DNA of 64,000 bases, taken from NCBI RefSeq assembly GCF_019459225.1, contig NZ_JAIAZY010000001.1, positions 1 through 64,000 on the forward strand, written 5' to 3'. Made by a program: the position numbers and the translations under genes. The first letter of the stretch is position 1, and each line of letters opens with the position of its first letter. Shown piece by piece: positions 62,143 through 64,000 of the stretch. The stretch comes from Bacillus sp. IITD106. GTDB taxonomy: Bacteria > Bacillota > Bacilli > Bacillales > Bacillaceae_C. The notes beneath the pieces were generated by a model that did no database searches, was not told where the DNA came from, and worked only from the letters and a program-made list of their open reading frames with translations.

Positions 62143-63342
62143 ATAACCCTTGTCATCTTTAACCGTTGCCCCTGATACAGTATCTACTTTAGAGGTTGCT
62201 CCTGACACTGCATCTACGCCACCACCGACTAACTGTTGCCCTGTTTGTTCTAAATACCAATCAATCAATGGTTTAATATCTTGTACATATTCGTTGATTC
62301 CAAGATACTTACCATCTCGATCACGAACGGCCTGATAGTTATGAACAACAAACTTATCTGGTCCGTGTGTAGGGACATGAGTTCTCACTACATCTTGTTT
62401 GCCGCTGCGCAGTTGTTGAATGACCCAAGCAACGCCGCTATAAGCTTTTTCCGGATGACAATCTGCTAATGGATTCCCTACTTGTTCCGGTCTGCGGGGT
62501 GCCAGCATGTCTTTAGAGTCATACTTATGGTTATAGTACAAGAATTGATTATTGCTATCCGCATAGGTTAATTCCGCAGGCATGGAATCCAAGAAATGAT
62601 TTAATTGGTTTACGGTTAAAATACCGCGATTCAGCTTCACATACGTATTGCCTTCCACTGCTCCTGTCGCTTCAGCAGCTTGCTCAACCCAGTCATCCGC
62701 TAACATGTCGATTCCTTCAATAGTTGTATCAATCTTTCCTGTTGCATGTAAATCCTCTGTGCTCGTAAGATCCTTCATCCCTTCAGGAGGTGCATCGAGG
62801 ATATTGACAACATTGATGAAGCGAATGAATTTTTTAAGACAAACTTCCAGGAATTGGACTGTACCGCCATCCTTTAAATTTCCATCATCATCAAATGCTT
62901 TATGCACTTCACCTAATAGAAATTCATTACCTGGCATGACGACTGCATTCACACCGGGTGCATCTAGTATTTGCCGCAAATGCAATTGAGACCGTGACGA
63001 TCCTTGGACATCATAAGAAGCCCCGACAATCATGACAGGTTTTCCATCGAGAGGATGTATCTTAAACGATAGCCATTCTAAAACACTTTGCAAGGCAGAT
63101 GGAATCGAATGGTTATATTCCGGCGTGGCAATGATGACACCATCCGCTTCTGTAATTTTATTATTTAAGTGCTGAATGACTGCACTGTTCGTTTGATCAT
63201 TCGATTGGTTAAACATCGGGACATCTTTAATATCCAATACTTCAATATCAACTAAACTTTTAAAATGTTTTGCCATATAATTTAATAATTGATGATTATA
63301 TGAAAAATCAGCATTTGATCCAACTATTCCAACGATTTTCAT
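62140..63342 (-). CDS. NADPH-dependent FMN reductase-PAS protein with flavinylation tags
   Basis: A 400-residue protein in three parts. Residues 1-180 are a flavodoxin-like FMN reductase ([59 protein letters not shown]). Residues about 245-370 look like a PAS domain of the PAS_10 type ([51 protein letters not shown]). The last 30 residues hold two motifs, DAVSGAT (377-383) and DTVSGAT (387-393), which match the DxxSGAT sequence flavinylated by ApbE at its Thr. It has no signal peptide. The apbE gene follows, so it is very probably its substrate. Probably an electron-transfer flavoprotein with covalent FMN. GAGGAGG precedes the ATG. Confidence 0.85.
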   Translation of the reverse strand: MKIVGIVGSNADFSYNHQLLNYMAKHFKSLVDIEVLDIKDVPMFNQSNDQTNSAVIQHLNNKITEADGVIIATPEYNHSIPSALQSVLEWLSFKIHPLDGKPVMIVGASYDVQGSSRSQLHLRQILDAPGVNAVVMPGNEFLLGEVHKAFDDDGNLKDGGTVQFLEVCLKKFIRFINVVNILDAPPEGMKDLTSTEDLHATGKIDTTIEGIDMLADDWVEQAAEATGAVEGNTYVKLNRGILTVNQLNHFLDSMPAELTYADSNNQFLYYNHKYDSKDMLAPRRPEQVGNPLADCHPEKAYSGVAWVIQQLRSGKQDVVRTHVPTHGPDKFVVHNYQAVRDRDGKYLGINEYVQDIKPLIDWYLEQTGQQLVGGGVDAVSGATSKVDTVSGATVKDDKGY

Positions 63343-63361
63343 CTATAGACCTCCTCGTAAA

Positions 63362-63967
63362 TTAATTATCCTCCCATGAAAACTTCTGTTTTTTCTTAGG
63401 AGAAGGATTCTTGCTGACTAAGTTATTGGTAATTTCCACAAATTGTATAAAGTCATCAAAGATTCCCTCAAGCTCTTCTATTTTATTCTGATCATTCAGA
63501 TCTCCATTTTCATTAAAGGCTTGTAATGAATAGCCTAATAAAAACTCGGAACTCGGCATAATCCTGGCTTTCAATTCAGGGGCATCAAGTATTTGCCGTA
63601 AATGTGCTTGTGCACGGGAGGAACCTAGCTTTCCATATGAAGCTCCTGTGATCATGACAGGTTTATCAATAAGGGGCTGGGTTGTATAGGACAACCATTC
63701 TAAAGTGCTTTTTAAGATTGCTGGTACGGAATGATTATATTCCGGGGTACTGATAATCACTCCATCTGCTTCGCTAATTTTATCCGCGAGCTTTTGTACT
63801 TCATCAGGCGCTTTCTGATCTTTCGGCTTATTAAAAGCGGGCAAATCTTTTATTTCACAAATTTCAATATTAGCCTTTTCTGCAAAATGTTTTTGAATAA
63901 ATTGCAGCAAAAGACGATTAGTAGAATGGTCTGAGTTTGTACCTACTATCCCTATTAAATTCATCAT
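63362..63967 (-). CDS. NADPH-dependent FMN reductase
   Basis: A 201-residue flavodoxin-like NAD(P)H:FMN reductase, similar to the N-terminal domain of the next gene: GIVGTNSDHSTNRLLLQFI, DGVIISTPEYNHSVPAILKS, VMITGASYGKLGSSRAQAHL. It lacks the PAS and tag parts. The start is ATG at 63967, seven bases after AAAGGAG (the second ATG at 63964 is possible). It lies 19 bases before the tagged protein gene, so the two are co-transcribed and probably transfer electrons together. The upstream promoter lies at or past the window edge. Confidence 0.9.
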   Translation of the reverse strand: MMNLIGIVGTNSDHSTNRLLLQFIQKHFAEKANIEICEIKDLPAFNKPKDQKAPDEVQKLADKISEADGVIISTPEYNHSVPAILKSTLEWLSYTTQPLIDKPVMITGASYGKLGSSRAQAHLRQILDAPELKARIMPSSEFLLGYSLQAFNENGDLNDQNKIEELEGIFDDFIQFVEITNNLVSKNPSPKKKQKFSWEDN

Positions 63968-64000
63968 TTTATTGCTCCTTTCTAATAATATGTACATAGC

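Overview
The window looks like chromosomal DNA of a low-GC Gram-positive bacterium of the family Bacillaceae. The reasons are the AT-rich sequence, strong GGAGG ribosome binding sites with frequent TTG and GTG starts, Bacillus-type gene families (Est30-type carboxylesterase, BrnQ, DUF4083, DUF3169, DUF1048/PadR, YesM/YesN, class I aldolase, malate:quinone oxidoreductase) and many intrinsic terminators. No rRNA, tRNA or CRISPR array was found. A plasmid-type parMRC segregation cassette sits at 2.0-4.1 kb, so an integrated plasmid or a large replicon cannot be excluded.

Layout. 1-1.5 kb: a sugar ABC binding lipoprotein (cut by the window edge) divergent from its likely AraC regulator. 1.5-5.9 kb: gene remnants, parR-parM with a centromere-like TGTAAAC array, a LysM-3D wall protein and a LURP-one protein. 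6.0-7.75 kb: an intact IS200/IS605 element with TnpA and TnpB. 7.9-15.4 kb: a glycoside unit (GH3 enzyme, MFS carrier, an AraC-GH39 fusion regulator) divergent from a class I fructose-bisphosphate aldolase. 15.5-25.3 kb: a two-component system, membrane proteins, a carboxylesterase, a SWIM-SNF2 helicase and a HAD phosphatase. 25.4-30.1 kb: a 14-codon micro-ORF, mqo, brnQ and a lipoprotein. 30.5-39.7 kb: a sugar uptake locus in which an anchored sugar-binding protein, a LytS/YesM kinase and a YesN regulator precede a second binding protein and a complete xylFGH-type ABC transporter. 40-52.9 kb: scattered single genes (SRPBCC, acylphosphatase, DUF2262-like, P450, Nudix, brnQ), and a probable ZTP riboswitch ahead of a frameshifted DJ-1/PfpI gene. 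53-55.7 kb: a GC-richer drug-export ABC locus with DUF1048 and PadR genes, and three matching promoter/operator sites. 56-60.8 kb: XRE/DUF3169, an M23 protein, a split HipA-like kinase system with a HIRAN domain, and a THEP1-type NTPase. 61.1-64 kb: a cytosolic flavinylation locus with ApbE, an FMN reductase-PAS protein carrying two ApbE target motifs at its C-terminus, and a second FMN reductase.

The points most worth following are the HipA kinase/HIRAN pair (58.2-59.9 kb), the FMN reductase-PAS-flavinylation-tag protein beside apbE, the ZTP riboswitch on a DJ-1 gene, the three PadR-type operators, the AraC-GH39 fusion, and a family of 21-bp periodic repeats (consensus TTTACTGGCC) at three intergenic sites. 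All functions are inferred from sequence patterns alone; no database search was possible.
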